Positions 9,685-19,051 are shown, counted from the first letter of the stretch. The stretch: 60,024 nucleotides of DNA from Candidatus Venteria ishoeyi (GCF_030378065.1 NZ_JAUCGJ010000028.1:1-60024), one strand, 5' to 3'. Made by a program: numbers and translations. The notes: generated by a model not told the origin, from the letters alone.

Positions 9685-12600
9685 CTAAGCTGATTCCCGC
9701 TTTTGAAACACGCCACTGCCCGCCAGTTCTTCCGTTTTGATTTCTTCCTGCACAATAATCGCATCCTTTAAGGATGTTTTGCCGGATAATAAGCGATTGA
9801 GATTGACATCAAAAGAGTCAAAATCAGGGTGGGTCAGGATTGGGATATAGACATTGACGTCTTTTTTCTGCCCGATGCGGTAGGCGCGGTCAGTAGCCTG
9901 GGCTTCTTTGGCGGGATTCCAGTGGCGCTCCAGGTGGATGACGTTATTGGCGGCGGTAATGGTCAGGCCCACGCCTGCCGCAACCGGGGAAATCAACATG
10001 ACACCAAAACCTGGTTGTTCCTGGAAGTGGTCAATGAGTCCCTGGCGGGTGGGATTGTTGGGGTTTTTGCTCACGGCTTTGGTTTCACCGTTGATAATCG
10101 GCACTGATAAACCATAAATACGGCTCACGCCCAGCGCGACCATTTCCTGCAAGCGTTTATTGACGGCAAACACCAGCGCCTTTTCTTCACGCTCGCGGAC
10201 GCCATCGAGTATATCCAGCAGCAGGCGCATTTTTTCCGATTGGTTCAAAAAGACACGCATGGTTTCCGGCGTTTGCGGCAGTTCCGGCACACCTTGTAAT
10301 AAGGTCGGGTGCAGGGAGGCATCACGCAATTGTTGCAAGCCTAATAAGGCCGTACCCACGCCTTGCTGCGCTTCCATTTTGTCGATAGTAACATCGACCA
10401 CTTCCTCATAACGCAGACGCTGCTCTCCCGCCATTTCGCAACTGATGCGCTCATCAAAAATAAAATCACCGTCCGCGTTGTAATCACCCAGAATTATGTG
10501 TTTTTTTGGCAGGTTTTTCAGGTGGTCTTCTTTAATACGCCGTAGCATAAAGCCGCCGACTGTATCCCGCAGCGCCTGTCCAATTTCTTCGCGCACCTCC
10601 TGGGCGGTTTCCTTGGGTGCTTTTAAGATGGGTTTGATGTAGTTTTGGCGGAATTCCTGGTAAGAGCCTAAAAAACCGGGCTGTAATGTATCAAACAAAC
10701 ACCAGAATTCTCCGAGGTGGTTTTCTACCGGGGTGCCTGTCATCAGTAGTTTGAAGTCGGCGTTTAAGGCTTTGGCGGCACGGGTTTGCAGCGTATTGGG
10801 GCTTTTGATGTTCTGCGCTTCGTCAAATGCGGCAATAGACCAGTTGACCGAGGCCAGTGAAAACTGGTAATCGCGCAGGGTTTGAAAGGTGGTTAAAACC
10901 AACGTGCGCGGTAAGTCCAGACGCTGTTCTTCCCAGATTAAACCAACTTTCAGTGAGCAGGGTGGATAAAAATCCTGTTCAGCTTCAGCTTCGGCTTCGG
11001 CTTCGGTTTCAGTTTCTGTTGTCGTTGCTGTTGTCGTTGCTGTTTCCTGGGGTTCGTCTTCTACGGCTGTGCTGGTGTTTTCTTGCAGGATTTCCGGCAA
11101 GTCTTCCCAGGGTGGTATATCGGTATCAGGTTCTGCAATTGGGGTTGCTGTTTCTTCCTGCAATGGCGCTTTGGTTTCTACACCCATGCCTTCAATACGG
11201 TACTGGGGCAAGTCACCATCCGACTGCAAAGTGATAATACGCTCAAATAAAGGGGTTTTGTAAGTGTCTTCAACTTCCCGTTTCCAGTTTTCCAGCAGGC
11301 TCAGCGGCGCAACCACCAGCACGGGTTTTTCAGACTGGGTGTGCCGCAGAATTTCCCGGATGCCAACGATAGTCATATAGGTTTTACCCAGGCCCATGTC
11401 ATCTGCCAGCAGCGCGCCTTCGACTTTTTGTTTGGGGCCTAGCGGCTGGCCTTGGTTTTGCGCTAAGGCCAGCATCCAGCGTATGCCTTCGACCTGATGT
11501 GGAAAGGGGGTACGGCTGTATTCAGCAAAATCAATTTCTGTGCTGCTGCGTATACCTTTTGGCGGTGGTTGCAATTCTTCGCCAAAATCAGATTCCATAT
11601 CATTGAGATGAATATCAATGGCGATGGGGCCAGTGTCTTCCGTTTGCTCTTCAGCAGCGTTTTGTAGTTCAACTTCCAGTTCTTCGACCGCTTTTAATAC
11701 CGTGACGGGATCGGAAATATCCACCTGCCGTCCTTCAACGTGGACACAGGATGCATTGGTTTGTTGTGCATCAGCCAGACTCTGGCGAAAGTCTGCCAGG
11801 GTGGGCAGGTCACTAATAACCTCAGACAAGGCTTCCGGGGCAACCAGCGCAGGGCTATCTTCCCAGTTTTCAATCAGGGCATCCATTTCTGTGCCTGCGG
11901 CGGCACCAGCCTGGAACCATTGAATTTCATTACCACCGGTTTCGCCAAAATAGGCTTGTTGAAAGGGGCCAGCACCTTTTACGCGCAAAGAAAAACCATT
12001 ATCCAAATGGATTAAGTCGGCATCTAAAAATGAGCCGGGCGCAGCAAAAAACTTGCTGCGCTGGGATAGCGGAATATAACGTTTTTGAATAATCTCATGA
12101 GCGGCTTTTAAGCGTGGCTCATCCAGCAAAATCAGTTGTTTGCCAACCCGCAGACTTTGTGCTTTGCCATCGGGATGTAATTGTCCCAGGCGTTTGGCGA
12201 CTAAGGTCTGATCCAAGCCCTCGCCAAAGCTTGGCATGAGTTCCAGACTGCCATCGGCCTGCACTTCAACCGCCAAGCCAACTTTGTCCGGCGCGCAAAC
12301 CTGGAAATCATTAAATGCGGCACAATCCAAATCCAGACCGGCTTTACTTGCGCTAATCAAACGGTTAACCGCAGCGAGATTGTCATATTCCTGGTGTGGT
12401 GAATGCTGGTGTTCGGCGATGGTATTGAGCGCATCCCATTGCAGGGCATCTGGCAGATAGATTTCAGTCTCACTGAGTTGCAGCAAAGGGCTGTCAAACT
12501 GGTAATAACGGATGAGTTCATCATCCTGGCTGCGTAAATTTAATTGCAAGGCAAAACTGTCTTCAGTGGAACGCCCGCTGATTTGCAATTGCATGGCACC

Positions 12601-12900
12601 CGGCCAAGGCGCGGGCAGGTTAAAAATATAACGGCTGTCGGCATCCAGCGCGGCGGCATCTGCCGGGGCTAAGAAAATACCGCAGGGCAAATCTTGGGCG
12701 ATACCTTCTTCCAGCAGCATTTGCATCCGTAAAAACTGGTGTAATACCAAATCAGTGCCAGCACCGCGTTTGGCTTGTTCCCAGTCTTGTTCAGGAAACT
12801 GTAACGTGAGTCCTTGATCCTGTACCTGGTAACTCAGTTGTGAGCTTTCTACAAGCTGTTCCTTGCTGAATAAATTTTTGACTAAATCCGTCAGTCCCAT
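9685..12900 (-). CDS. Large SNF2-family helicase with long unknown N-terminal region
   Basis: A 1071-residue protein. Residues 1-460 are a region I do not recognise. The SNF2 motor begins near FPHQVEGIRWML (467), with motif I DMGLGKT at 501-507, VVAPLSLLENWK, motif II DEAQ near 693, MTGTPVENHLGEFW and a C-lobe containing ERHWNPAKEAQATDRAYRIGQ. An insertion of about 80 residues (565-650), rich in Thr, Glu and Ala and encoded by short tandem repeats, sits between motifs Ia and II. SNF2 enzymes translocate on duplex DNA or remodel protein-DNA complexes. It starts 8 bases after the TOPRIM gene, so it is the third gene of one operon. Related motors occur in defence systems (DISARM DrmD), but the N-terminal region does not identify it as one of those. 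Confidence 0.85.
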   Translation of the reverse strand: MGLTDLVKNLFSKEQLVESSQLSYQVQDQGLTLQFPEQDWEQAKRGAGTDLVLHQFLRMQMLLEEGIAQDLPCGIFLAPADAAALDADSRYIFNLPAPWPGAMQLQISGRSTEDSFALQLNLRSQDDELIRYYQFDSPLLQLSETEIYLPDALQWDALNTIAEHQHSPHQEYDNLAAVNRLISASKAGLDLDCAAFNDFQVCAPDKVGLAVEVQADGSLELMPSFGEGLDQTLVAKRLGQLHPDGKAQSLRVGKQLILLDEPRLKAAHEIIQKRYIPLSQRSKFFAAPGSFLDADLIHLDNGFSLRVKGAGPFQQAYFGETGGNEIQWFQAGAAAGTEMDALIENWEDSPALVAPEALSEVISDLPTLADFRQSLADAQQTNASCVHVEGRQVDISDPVTVLKAVEELEVELQNAAEEQTEDTGPIAIDIHLNDMESDFGEELQPPPKGIRSSTEIDFAEYSRTPFPHQVEGIRWMLALAQNQGQPLGPKQKVEGALLADDMGLGKTYMTIVGIREILRHTQSEKPVLVVAPLSLLENWKREVEDTYKTPLFERIITLQSDGDLPQYRIEGMGVETKAPLQEETATPIAEPDTDIPPWEDLPEILQENTSTAVEDEPQETATTTATTTETETEAEAEAEAEQDFYPPCSLKVGLIWEEQRLDLPRTLVLTTFQTLRDYQFSLASVNWSIAAFDEAQNIKSPNTLQTRAAKALNADFKLLMTGTPVENHLGEFWCLFDTLQPGFLGSYQEFRQNYIKPILKAPKETAQEVREEIGQALRDTVGGFMLRRIKEDHLKNLPKKHIILGDYNADGDFIFDERISCEMAGEQRLRYEEVVDVTIDKMEAQQGVGTALLGLQQLRDASLHPTLLQGVPELPQTPETMRVFLNQSEKMRLLLDILDGVREREEKALVFAVNKRLQEMVALGVSRIYGLSVPIINGETKAVSKNPNNPTRQGLIDHFQEQPGFGVMLISPVAAGVGLTITAANNVIHLERHWNPAKEAQATDRAYRIGQKKDVNVYIPILTHPDFDSFDVNLNRLLSGKTSLKDAIIVQEEIKTEELAGSGVFQKRESA
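10981..11050. repeat. Short tandem repeats inside the SNF2 gene
   Basis: On the plus strand GCTTCG-type hexamers repeat four to five times, followed by a GTTGCTGTTGTC repeat. They encode Glu-Ala and Thr-Ala repeats in the insertion between SNF2 motifs. Such repeats can change length by slippage in multiples of six, keeping frame. Confidence 0.7.
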
Positions 12901-12908
12901 GATTTTCC

Positions 12909-13556
12909 TTATGAATTAAAGAGTCTGTTTAACCAATTGGCAAAGCTGCTGGCAATTTCATGATCATGTTGGAGTGCATGAGAAGTAAGCGATTGCCCCA
13001 GTGGTTTGCCGGGTTCATCTTGCCAGGACAGGTAGGTGTGTAGTATGGCTTTACTGCGATGCACAGGCTTAAAACGGGTTAAGTTTTTAGCTTCGGCTTG
13101 GGTAACGCAATATTTCGCGTATTCCAGTGTTGGTGTCTCAGCCAATGGCATGAGGAAATCTTCCAACATACCTGGATCGTGATTATTGGGCATGAACCAG
13201 AGACCTATGCGAGGGTGGTTTTCTAATGTTTCAAGCACCGTACCCTGAGCTTCAGGCGCTTTGGGCAGGCTATAGCCAAAAGTGCTTAGAATACCTGCAA
13301 GCTGTTGCCAGCGGACGGCAAGGTTTGGTATTTTTTCCAGGATGTCAGTATCTAATACTACACCAATCGTATTAATATCCTGTTCTTCAACCAAGGCATC
13401 TAAACGGGATAATAAGTTTTCATCACCACCACACTCATATAAACCAAAACTTTCTTTTAGGTTGTATTTTTCGCACAAGGCCATAATGACATGGCAATCA
13501 TTTTTTCCTTCTACCAGCAACACTTGGGAGCCTTTATATTTACAATTTGAAGACAT
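12909..13556 (-). CDS. DUF3226-like TOPRIM protein (putative nuclease subunit)
   Basis: A 215-residue protein. The N terminus LLVEGKNDCHVI has the TOPRIM catalytic Glu (16) in the EGxxD context, and GVVLDTDI gives the metal-binding DxD (69, 71). This arrangement is shared by OLD nucleases, topoisomerase primases and DUF3226/DUF4435 proteins; DUF3226 is my best match. The start codon overlaps the stop of the AAA gene by one base (TGATG) and the SNF2 gene follows after 8 bases. A stand-alone TOPRIM protein next to an AAA ATPase recalls the PARIS pair AriA-AriB and a split OLD nuclease. Nuclease activity is inferred from the motifs. Confidence 0.8.
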   Translation of the reverse strand: MSSNCKYKGSQVLLVEGKNDCHVIMALCEKYNLKESFGLYECGGDENLLSRLDALVEEQDINTIGVVLDTDILEKIPNLAVRWQQLAGILSTFGYSLPKAPEAQGTVLETLENHPRIGLWFMPNNHDPGMLEDFLMPLAETPTLEYAKYCVTQAEAKNLTRFKPVHRSKAILHTYLSWQDEPGKPLGQSLTSHALQHDHEIASSFANWLNRLFNS

Positions 13557-14605
13557 CAGCGCATCTCCACATCTGTTGTCAAGGCATTGCCTAATCTTTT
13601 TCTTGGATATTCAGTCACAAACACAGTTTTATCGGGTGGATTATTCAAACGTAAAAAACTCCCGATACTTTCATCAGCCTGTAGCATCCATGCCTCATAA
13701 AAGCTCTCTACACAATCCCGGCTATGGGTGGTGGCAAATACCTGTACCTTGAGTTCTTCCGCCAGTTGAAAAATTAAAGCCCAAATTTGTGGTTGTATGC
13801 GCCAGTGCAAGCCATTCTCAAATTCATCAATCAATAAAGTACCATTTTGCGCATTGACCAGTGCTAAAATGATATGAAATAAATGGGTCATGCCATCACC
13901 GAGTTGCCGCAAGGGGACGCGCTGCCCCTGACGAAATACAACCGGAATCATTTCAATTTCTTCGTTTTTGGTATGATTGCGTATCAGTCCAAAACGGTCA
14001 ATTTCAGGGTCTATTAATTGCAGAGCATGAATAACCGTATCTTCAAATGCTGTAAATACAATCTGATCCCATAATATTTCTATCTGCTTAGAAACAAAGC
14101 GCGTGGTAAATAGAAAATGCGTTTTTCCAGTGAAACGATATTCACTCATCAAGTAGGGTGTCAATTCGGATAAAAGGGTTTCATTGCGTATTATCCCTCC
14201 TGGCCCAGCATACTCCGTTACAAAAGTATTTTTTCCAGGAAATTTATTATTCATTTTCAGATCATATCCATAACACTCTTCTTCATATTCATTAACACCT
14301 TCAAGATGACGCAAGAAACAATCGAATAGTTCAATAGTTTCTGAATCTTTATGCTGGTGAAAAAGATGATATATCGGATGGTTGGCATCGCTGGATTCGT
14401 TTTTATTTTGCCAGAATTCTTCACGCTGCGTAAGAATGCTGCGCAAAATTTCAGGTGCTACATCTCCTGTGTAAAGCCACAAGGCTTCCAGCAGGCAGGT
14501 TTTGCCGGCATTATTTTTACCTACAATCAGATTTACGCGCCCGAAACGCTGAATATCAAGCGTCTTGAACACCCGAAAATTTTTAATATGAAAAGAAGTG
14601 ATCAT
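13556..14605 (-). CDS. AAA ATPase of the OLD/RecF-like ABC type
   Basis: A 349-residue ATPase starting MITSFHIKNFRVF, the classic N terminus of OLD/AAA_15/AAA_21 proteins. Walker A GKNNAGKT lies at 29-36, a signature-like RQLGDGMTHLFHIILAL at 233, Walker B LLIDEFENGLH at 257-267 and the H-loop ATTHS at 291. It lacks its own TOPRIM domain; that domain is encoded by the next gene. The frame stays open back to 14830, across hslV, but the promoter at 14663-14692 and the family N terminus support the ATG at 14605. It leads a three-gene unit (ATPase, TOPRIM, SNF2). Role in phage or plasmid defence is inferred from the combination. Confidence 0.85.
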   Translation of the reverse strand: MITSFHIKNFRVFKTLDIQRFGRVNLIVGKNNAGKTCLLEALWLYTGDVAPEILRSILTQREEFWQNKNESSDANHPIYHLFHQHKDSETIELFDCFLRHLEGVNEYEEECYGYDLKMNNKFPGKNTFVTEYAGPGGIIRNETLLSELTPYLMSEYRFTGKTHFLFTTRFVSKQIEILWDQIVFTAFEDTVIHALQLIDPEIDRFGLIRNHTKNEEIEMIPVVFRQGQRVPLRQLGDGMTHLFHIILALVNAQNGTLLIDEFENGLHWRIQPQIWALIFQLAEELKVQVFATTHSRDCVESFYEAWMLQADESIGSFLRLNNPPDKTVFVTEYPRKRLGNALTTDVEMR

Positions 14606-14662
14606 GCTAAACCCACTTTTGAGGACTAAAATAACAAGCAACTCAAACATTACAGTGCCAGG

Positions 14663-14692
14663 AGTATACGGTTTGCGCCAAGTTGCCGTCAA
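14663..14692 (-). promoter_or_regulatory. Predicted sigma-70 promoter of the AAA/TOPRIM/SNF2 operon
   Basis: Read on the minus strand: -35 TTGACG (14692-14687), an 18-base spacer and -10 TATACT (14668-14663). Both boxes differ from consensus at one position. Transcription would begin near 14655, about 50 bases before the chosen ATG at 14605, and it rules out the longer upstream starts of the ATPase frame. Confidence 0.55.
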
Positions 14693-14738
14693 ACCTGGTA
14701 CTTTTGTCATCATATTATATTGCTTTGCCAAGAAAAAT

Positions 14739-14767
14739 TTGAATATCCCCTCTATTTTTTCGATAAT
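14739..14767 (+). promoter_or_regulatory. Predicted promoter of hslVU
   Basis: -35 TTGAAT (14739-14744), a 17-base spacer and -10 GATAAT (14762-14767), 42 bases before the TTG start of hslV. It reads as sigma-70. In E. coli hslVU is a sigma-32 operon; a run CCCCTCTATT at 14747 loosely resembles a sigma-32 -10 box, but I see no properly spaced -35 for it. Confidence 0.4.
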
Positions 14768-14808
14768 ACTCTGTTTTATCTTAATCGCAGCAACACGAGG
14801 GCAAGGTA

Positions 14809-15354
14809 TTGGAACGCATTTATGGAACAACCATCCTGTCTGTACGCAGAAATGGACAAGTTGTAATTGGTGGTGATGGTCAGGCGACCTTGGGTAATGT
14901 CATCATGAAAAATAATGTCCGTAAAGTACGGCGCTTGTATCATGATAAAATTCTTGCAGGTTTTGCAGGTGCTACCGCCGATGCTTTCACCTTGTTTGAG
15001 CGTTTTGAAGGCAAACTGGAACAGCATCAGGGCCACTTGGTGCGCGCAGCAGTGGAATTGGCGAAAGATTGGCGCACTGACAGGATTTTGCGCAAACTGG
15101 AAGCGATGCTGGTGGTGGCAGATGCCAATGCCTCATTAATGATTTCAGGTACCGGCGATATTATTGAGCCGGAAAAAAACTTAATGGCAATAGGCTCCGG
15201 CAGTTCTTATGCACAGGCGGCAGCGCAGGCCTTGCTGGAAAATACCGAGCTCAGCGCACAGGAAGTTGTAGAAAAAAGCTTGAGTATTGCCGCTGATATC
15301 TGCATTTATACCAATCACCAATTCACCATCGAAACGCTGGAAACCGGAAATTGA
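14809..15354 (+). CDS. hslV: ATP-dependent protease peptidase subunit HslV (ClpQ)
   Basis: Proteolytic core of the HslUV protease, a double hexamer using an N-terminal threonine nucleophile. The 181 residues match E. coli HslV closely ([43 protein letters not shown]). The start is a TTG preceded by GAGGGCAAGG. Before the GTTILSVRR segment lie six extra residues (MERIYG), so the catalytic Thr would be exposed by removing a short propeptide, as in many beta- and gammaproteobacteria. Its stop lies two bases before the hslU ATG. Confidence 0.96.
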   Translation: MERIYGTTILSVRRNGQVVIGGDGQATLGNVIMKNNVRKVRRLYHDKILAGFAGATADAFTLFERFEGKLEQHQGHLVRAAVELAKDWRTDRILRKLEAMLVVADANASLMISGTGDIIEPEKNLMAIGSGSSYAQAAAQALLENTELSAQEVVEKSLSIAADICIYTNHQFTIETLETGN

Positions 15355-15356
15355 TA

Positions 15357-16679
15357 ATGAGTGAAATGACCCCAAAAGAAATTGTCAGCGAACTGGATAA
15401 ACATATTATTGGGCAGGCGCAGGCGAAACGTGCAGTTGCCATTGCCTTGCGTAACCGTTGGCGCAGAATGCAGGTGAGTGATCATCTGCGTAATGAAATC
15501 ACCCCCAAAAATATTTTACTGATCGGGCCGACAGGCGTGGGTAAGACCGAAATTGCCCGCCGTCTGGCACGTTTGGCGAATGCACCGTTTTTGAAAGTGG
15601 AAGCCACTAAATTTACCGAAGTCGGTTATGTTGGGCGTGATGTGGAATCCATTGTGCGTGATTTGATGGATATTTCCATTAAAATGTTACGCGAAGAAGC
15701 CACTGAAAAAGTTCAGTACCGGGCTATGGATGCCGCAGAAGAGCGTGTTTTAGATGCACTGCTGCCACCCGCACGTGGCGCACAGGAAGAAGACCAGAGC
15801 AGTACCCGGCAGAAGTTTCGTAAAATGCTGCGCGAAGGCAAGTTAGACGATAAAGAAGTCGAACTGGAAGTCAATGAATCACGCATAGGCGTTGAGATCA
15901 TGGCACCGCCAGGCATGGAAGAAATGACCAGTCAGTTGCAGAATATGTTTCAGAACATGGGCAACAACCGCACCCGTTCGCGTAAAATGAAAGTTTCTGA
16001 AGCAATTAAGGTGCTGACGGAAGAAGAAGCGGAAAACCTGATTAATGAAGATGATCTCAGAGCCAATGCCGTAGAGCGCGTGGAACAGAACGGCATTGTA
16101 TTTTTAGATGAAATGGACAAGATTGCGCGGCATTCTGAACGCAGTGGCAGTGGTGGCGATGTTTCCAGAGAAGGCGTGCAGCGCGATTTGTTGCCTCTGG
16201 TTGAAGGCAGCACGGTCAGTACCAAATATGGCATGGTTAAAACCGATCATATTCTGTTTATCGCTTCAGGTGCATTCCACTTTTCCAAGCCTTCTGATCT
16301 TATCCCGGAATTACAGGGGCGTCTGCCAATTCGGGTGGAGCTTCATGCCCTGACAGTAGATGATTTTACCCGTATTCTCACCGAACCCGATGCTTCTTTG
16401 ACCGAACAATACACCGCCTTAATGGAAACTGAAGGGGTGAATCTGTCTTTTGATTTATCCGGTATTCATCGCATGGCAGAAATGGCATGGCAGGTGAATG
16501 AGCGCACGGAAAATATTGGTGCAAGGCGCTTGCACACGGTGCTGGAATCCTTGCTGGAAAATTTGTCGTTTGAAGCAGCAGAGAAATCAGGAGACAGCAT
16601 TGTGATTGATGAGCAGTATGTGAATAGTCATCTAAATGAACTGGTGCAGAACGAAGATCTCAGCCAGTATATCCTGTAA
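15357..16679 (+). CDS. hslU: ATP-dependent protease ATPase subunit HslU (ClpY)
   Basis: AAA+ unfoldase that feeds substrates to HslV. The 440 residues start [20 protein letters not shown], as in E. coli. Walker A is GPTGVGKTE, the pore loop region GYVGRD, Walker [10 protein letters not shown], and the C-terminal tail ends LSQYIL, which inserts into HslV to activate it. I chose the ATG at 15357 rather than the in-frame TTG at 15351, which overlaps the hslV stop. Length and the I-domain (about residues 110-245) are normal. Confidence 0.97.
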   Translation: MSEMTPKEIVSELDKHIIGQAQAKRAVAIALRNRWRRMQVSDHLRNEITPKNILLIGPTGVGKTEIARRLARLANAPFLKVEATKFTEVGYVGRDVESIVRDLMDISIKMLREEATEKVQYRAMDAAEERVLDALLPPARGAQEEDQSSTRQKFRKMLREGKLDDKEVELEVNESRIGVEIMAPPGMEEMTSQLQNMFQNMGNNRTRSRKMKVSEAIKVLTEEEAENLINEDDLRANAVERVEQNGIVFLDEMDKIARHSERSGSGGDVSREGVQRDLLPLVEGSTVSTKYGMVKTDHILFIASGAFHFSKPSDLIPELQGRLPIRVELHALTVDDFTRILTEPDASLTEQYTALMETEGVNLSFDLSGIHRMAEMAWQVNERTENIGARRLHTVLESLLENLSFEAAEKSGDSIVIDEQYVNSHLNELVQNEDLSQYIL

Positions 16680-16713
16680 TACCAAGCCTTTTCAGGTTAA
16701 TTTAGTTGTTCAT

Positions 16714-16741
16714 AAAAAAGCCCCACTTAAGGGGCTTTTTT
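16714..16741. terminator. Bidirectional terminator after hslVU
   Basis: AAAAAAGCCCC - ACTTAA - GGGGCTTTTTT: an 11-base stem with A- and T-runs on both sides. It sits between the convergent ends of hslU and the sugar transferase gene and can serve both. Confidence 0.85.
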
Positions 16742-17951
16742 ATGATTCCTGAGGCGTTTCCTTGCATTCTCCCAATGGATTTTTAGGGGTAAATAGCGCT
16801 TGTTTTACCTGCGCTAAAATGGATATCGGCGTACTCAGGATAATTTTCAGATCCAGCCAGAAGCGTATATTACGTGAATATGCCACATCCAGTGCCATCA
16901 TTTGTTCATAGCTGGTATTATTTTTACCACTGACTTGCCACAGGCCGGTTAAACCAGGGTAGGCATCAGAACGGGTGTGATACCAGGAATAGTAATTTTT
17001 AACGGCGTATAACACATCCGGGCGCGGCCCCACCAGGCTCATTTCACCACGCAACACGTTAATAAGTTGTGGAAACTCGTCAATCCCGGTTTTACGCAGG
17101 ATATTTCCATAAGGAATCACCTTGGGATCGGTATCTTCCAATTTGTACATGGGCTTACCATTTTTCAGCAATTCCGCCACATAATGCTGATGTTTGCTGG
17201 TATCGATATTACTTTCCATCGTTCTGAACTTGAATATCGTAAAGGTTTTTCCCAAATACCCGACTCTGGGTTGGGTGAATAGCACCTTGCCTTTGGAAAT
17301 GGATTTAATATAAATGGCGACCAACAAAAATAAAGGGGATAGCAAAAGCAGGCCAATACTGGCCCCGACAATATCCGTTGCTCTTTTCCACCAGGGCATT
17401 GCCTGTATTAATAAGTGATCTAAGCTGGGCGGTGATTCCAATACTGCACCACGCTCTTCAGCATGTAAGTATTGTACGGTATCTGATACCATATTCTCCT
17501 GAGCGACCTGATACCATTCTCTTTCCAGCTCAGGATGCCAGTCTAAAGGATAGTGGTGAACCTGATGCAAGGGCATATCTGCTGATTCATAACGCTGCCT
17601 GAATAAGTGCGTGATGCTGTTAAGAAAATATTGTGTCCCTTGCATTTCTTGTACACCCGATAGCAATACACCAAGATAGTGTTCATTAACCCAACCGGCA
17701 ACATCACTTAAGCACAAGCGCGAGGCTAATACTGTCAGCATTCTGCTGGCTTGCTCAGAACCTTGATCCAATTGAAAAGTGACCAGCATAAAATTATGTC
17801 CGTACTGGTCAGAACGCGCGCACTCGCGATCAATGATATTTAAAAAATCATTTTCGCTATAAAATAACGTATCCGTATCCAGAAATTTTTTCTGGCTTTT
17901 TGAGCTTGCTATCAGTTGGATCAGTGTATTATGAATCAGGGCATTATCCAT
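16740..17951 (-). CDS. Bacterial sugar transferase with degenerate GGDEF-like N terminus
   Basis: Initiating glycosyl-1-phosphate transferase (PF02397 type) that loads a sugar phosphate onto undecaprenyl phosphate for exopolysaccharide or O-antigen. The C-terminal half has one membrane hairpin ([20 protein letters not shown]), then [48 protein letters not shown] and [12 protein letters not shown]. In place of the usual multi-helix N terminus there are about 190 soluble residues that look like a decayed GGDEF fold ([19 protein letters not shown]...). I chose the ATG at 17951, which has GGAG at proper spacing; the upstream ATG at 17975 has none. No other polysaccharide genes adjoin it. Confidence 0.85.
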   Translation of the reverse strand: MDNALIHNTLIQLIASSKSQKKFLDTDTLFYSENDFLNIIDRECARSDQYGHNFMLVTFQLDQGSEQASRMLTVLASRLCLSDVAGWVNEHYLGVLLSGVQEMQGTQYFLNSITHLFRQRYESADMPLHQVHHYPLDWHPELEREWYQVAQENMVSDTVQYLHAEERGAVLESPPSLDHLLIQAMPWWKRATDIVGASIGLLLLSPLFLLVAIYIKSISKGKVLFTQPRVGYLGKTFTIFKFRTMESNIDTSKHQHYVAELLKNGKPMYKLEDTDPKVIPYGNILRKTGIDEFPQLINVLRGEMSLVGPRPDVLYAVKNYYSWYHTRSDAYPGLTGLWQVSGKNNTSYEQMMALDVAYSRNIRFWLDLKIILSTPISILAQVKQALFTPKNPLGECKETPQES

Positions 17952-18366
17952 AACTTTACTCCAGTTTTTTATCATGATTGATATTATTCTTGAGTTTGAT
18001 GCATGGTGTTTAGGAGTGTTATTCTGAAAAATCAGGTGTTAAACTCAATTTTTTCTAATTTATATTGAGTAAGATCAACTTCAACACTTGGCACTTAACC
18101 ATACAATAACTACAACAATTTGTAACAAAATATTATTTTTAAATTAAAAATGAGCAAGATAAAGTCCAATATCTGGGATTTAAATATAAATACTTGTAAC
18201 AATTTGTAATAAAAGATTATTTTCAAGTTACAATAATATGATTTTTGATAAAACCTAAGTAGTCAGGATACTTAATTTGCATTTTGGGAAATTGATTTTC
18301 TCAAAATGAGACGCATTTTAAAAATACAGTTTTCTGTCTATCCAATCATTACTTTGAGTACAACTT
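17952..18366. other. AT-rich divergent intergenic region
   Basis: 415 bases between the sugar transferase and fxsA starts, strongly AT-rich, so promoters for both genes are expected here. The only structure I see is an imperfect direct repeat (18112-18147 and 18197-18230) built on ACAATTTGTAA(C/T)AAAA followed by ATTATTTT. It could be a binding site pair for a regulator. Confidence 0.5.
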
Positions 18367-18822
18367 ATGTTCCCTTACCTCTTTTTGATTTTTATTATTG
18401 TTCCCGTTATTGAGATTTATTTGTTAATTACAGTAGGCTCGATCATTGGTGCCTGGATTACGATTTTGTTGATTATTGCAACCGCCATGATTGGTAGCGT
18501 ATTGTTACGCCAGCAGGGTATTTCTGCACTACAACGTGCGCAACACAACATGCAACGCGGTGAAGCGCCCGCGCAGGAACTTTTGGAAGGTCTGGTGTTA
18601 TTAATTGGTGGACTCTTATTAATTACGCCAGGCTTTTTTACTGATGTGCTTGGTTTTATCTGTTTAATTCCACCTTTGCGGCGTGGACTTATCCGCTTTT
18701 TTATGCAGCGTCTGCTGCAAAACATAGTTGTGATGCAAAGTGGCTATTCCAATACTCAGGAAGGCACCATTATTGATGGTGAATACCAGAAAGAGAAGGA
18801 TGAATCGTGGCGTTTGAAGTGA
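18367..18822 (+). CDS. fxsA: FxsA family membrane protein
   Basis: A 151-residue FxsA homologue, named for suppression of F-plasmid exclusion of phage T7 in E. coli. It starts MFPYLFLIFIIVPVIEIYLL, has about four membrane segments and carries the conserved GLVLLIGGLLLITPGFFTDVLGF followed by PPLRRG. The C-terminal tail is hydrophilic and shorter than in many homologues. It is the only gene of its unit; rppH starts 229 bases later. Confidence 0.93.
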   Translation: MFPYLFLIFIIVPVIEIYLLITVGSIIGAWITILLIIATAMIGSVLLRQQGISALQRAQHNMQRGEAPAQELLEGLVLLIGGLLLITPGFFTDVLGFICLIPPLRRGLIRFFMQRLLQNIVVMQSGYSNTQEGTIIDGEYQKEKDESWRLK

Positions 18823-18965
18823 AGCCATAATTTTAAAATCATGCTGTTTATCCTTTGTTTTTATGCTGGAATTAAGCTAATTTCCAATATGGAAAAACGG
18901 GCACTGCTTCGTTATACTCTTGCATTTAATTATTGAAGTGAATCAACCGGGTTCGATATCAAGCT

Positions 18966-19030
18966 TTACAGCAGTGGACACGGTTTTTAGTCGCATAGCG
19001 GCTAATCGAATTGACACCGAACTCAGGTTG
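18966..19030. repeat. Small hairpin element, copy b
   Basis: Contains TTTTTAGTCGCATAGCGGCTA, whose TTAG(C/T)CGC / GCGGCTAA arms form a hairpin, between GTGGACAC and GACACC. It matches the element at 9330-9367 in its core. A related arrangement (CATCGC / GCGATG hairpin then CAAACTCAGGTTAA) lies at 27861-27905. It sits in the leader of rppH. Confidence 0.5.
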
Positions 19031-19051
19031 AATCAGTAAAAGTGAATAGTT

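Noticed and set aside
9685-12900. SNF2 helicase considered as DISARM DrmD
   Set aside because: No drmA, drmB, drmC or methylase genes adjoin it, and its neighbours are an ATPase and a TOPRIM protein.
14606-14830. 75-residue N-terminal extension of the AAA ATPase
   Set aside because: It would overlap hslV and both predicted promoters, and the family N terminus MITSFHIKNF begins at 14605.
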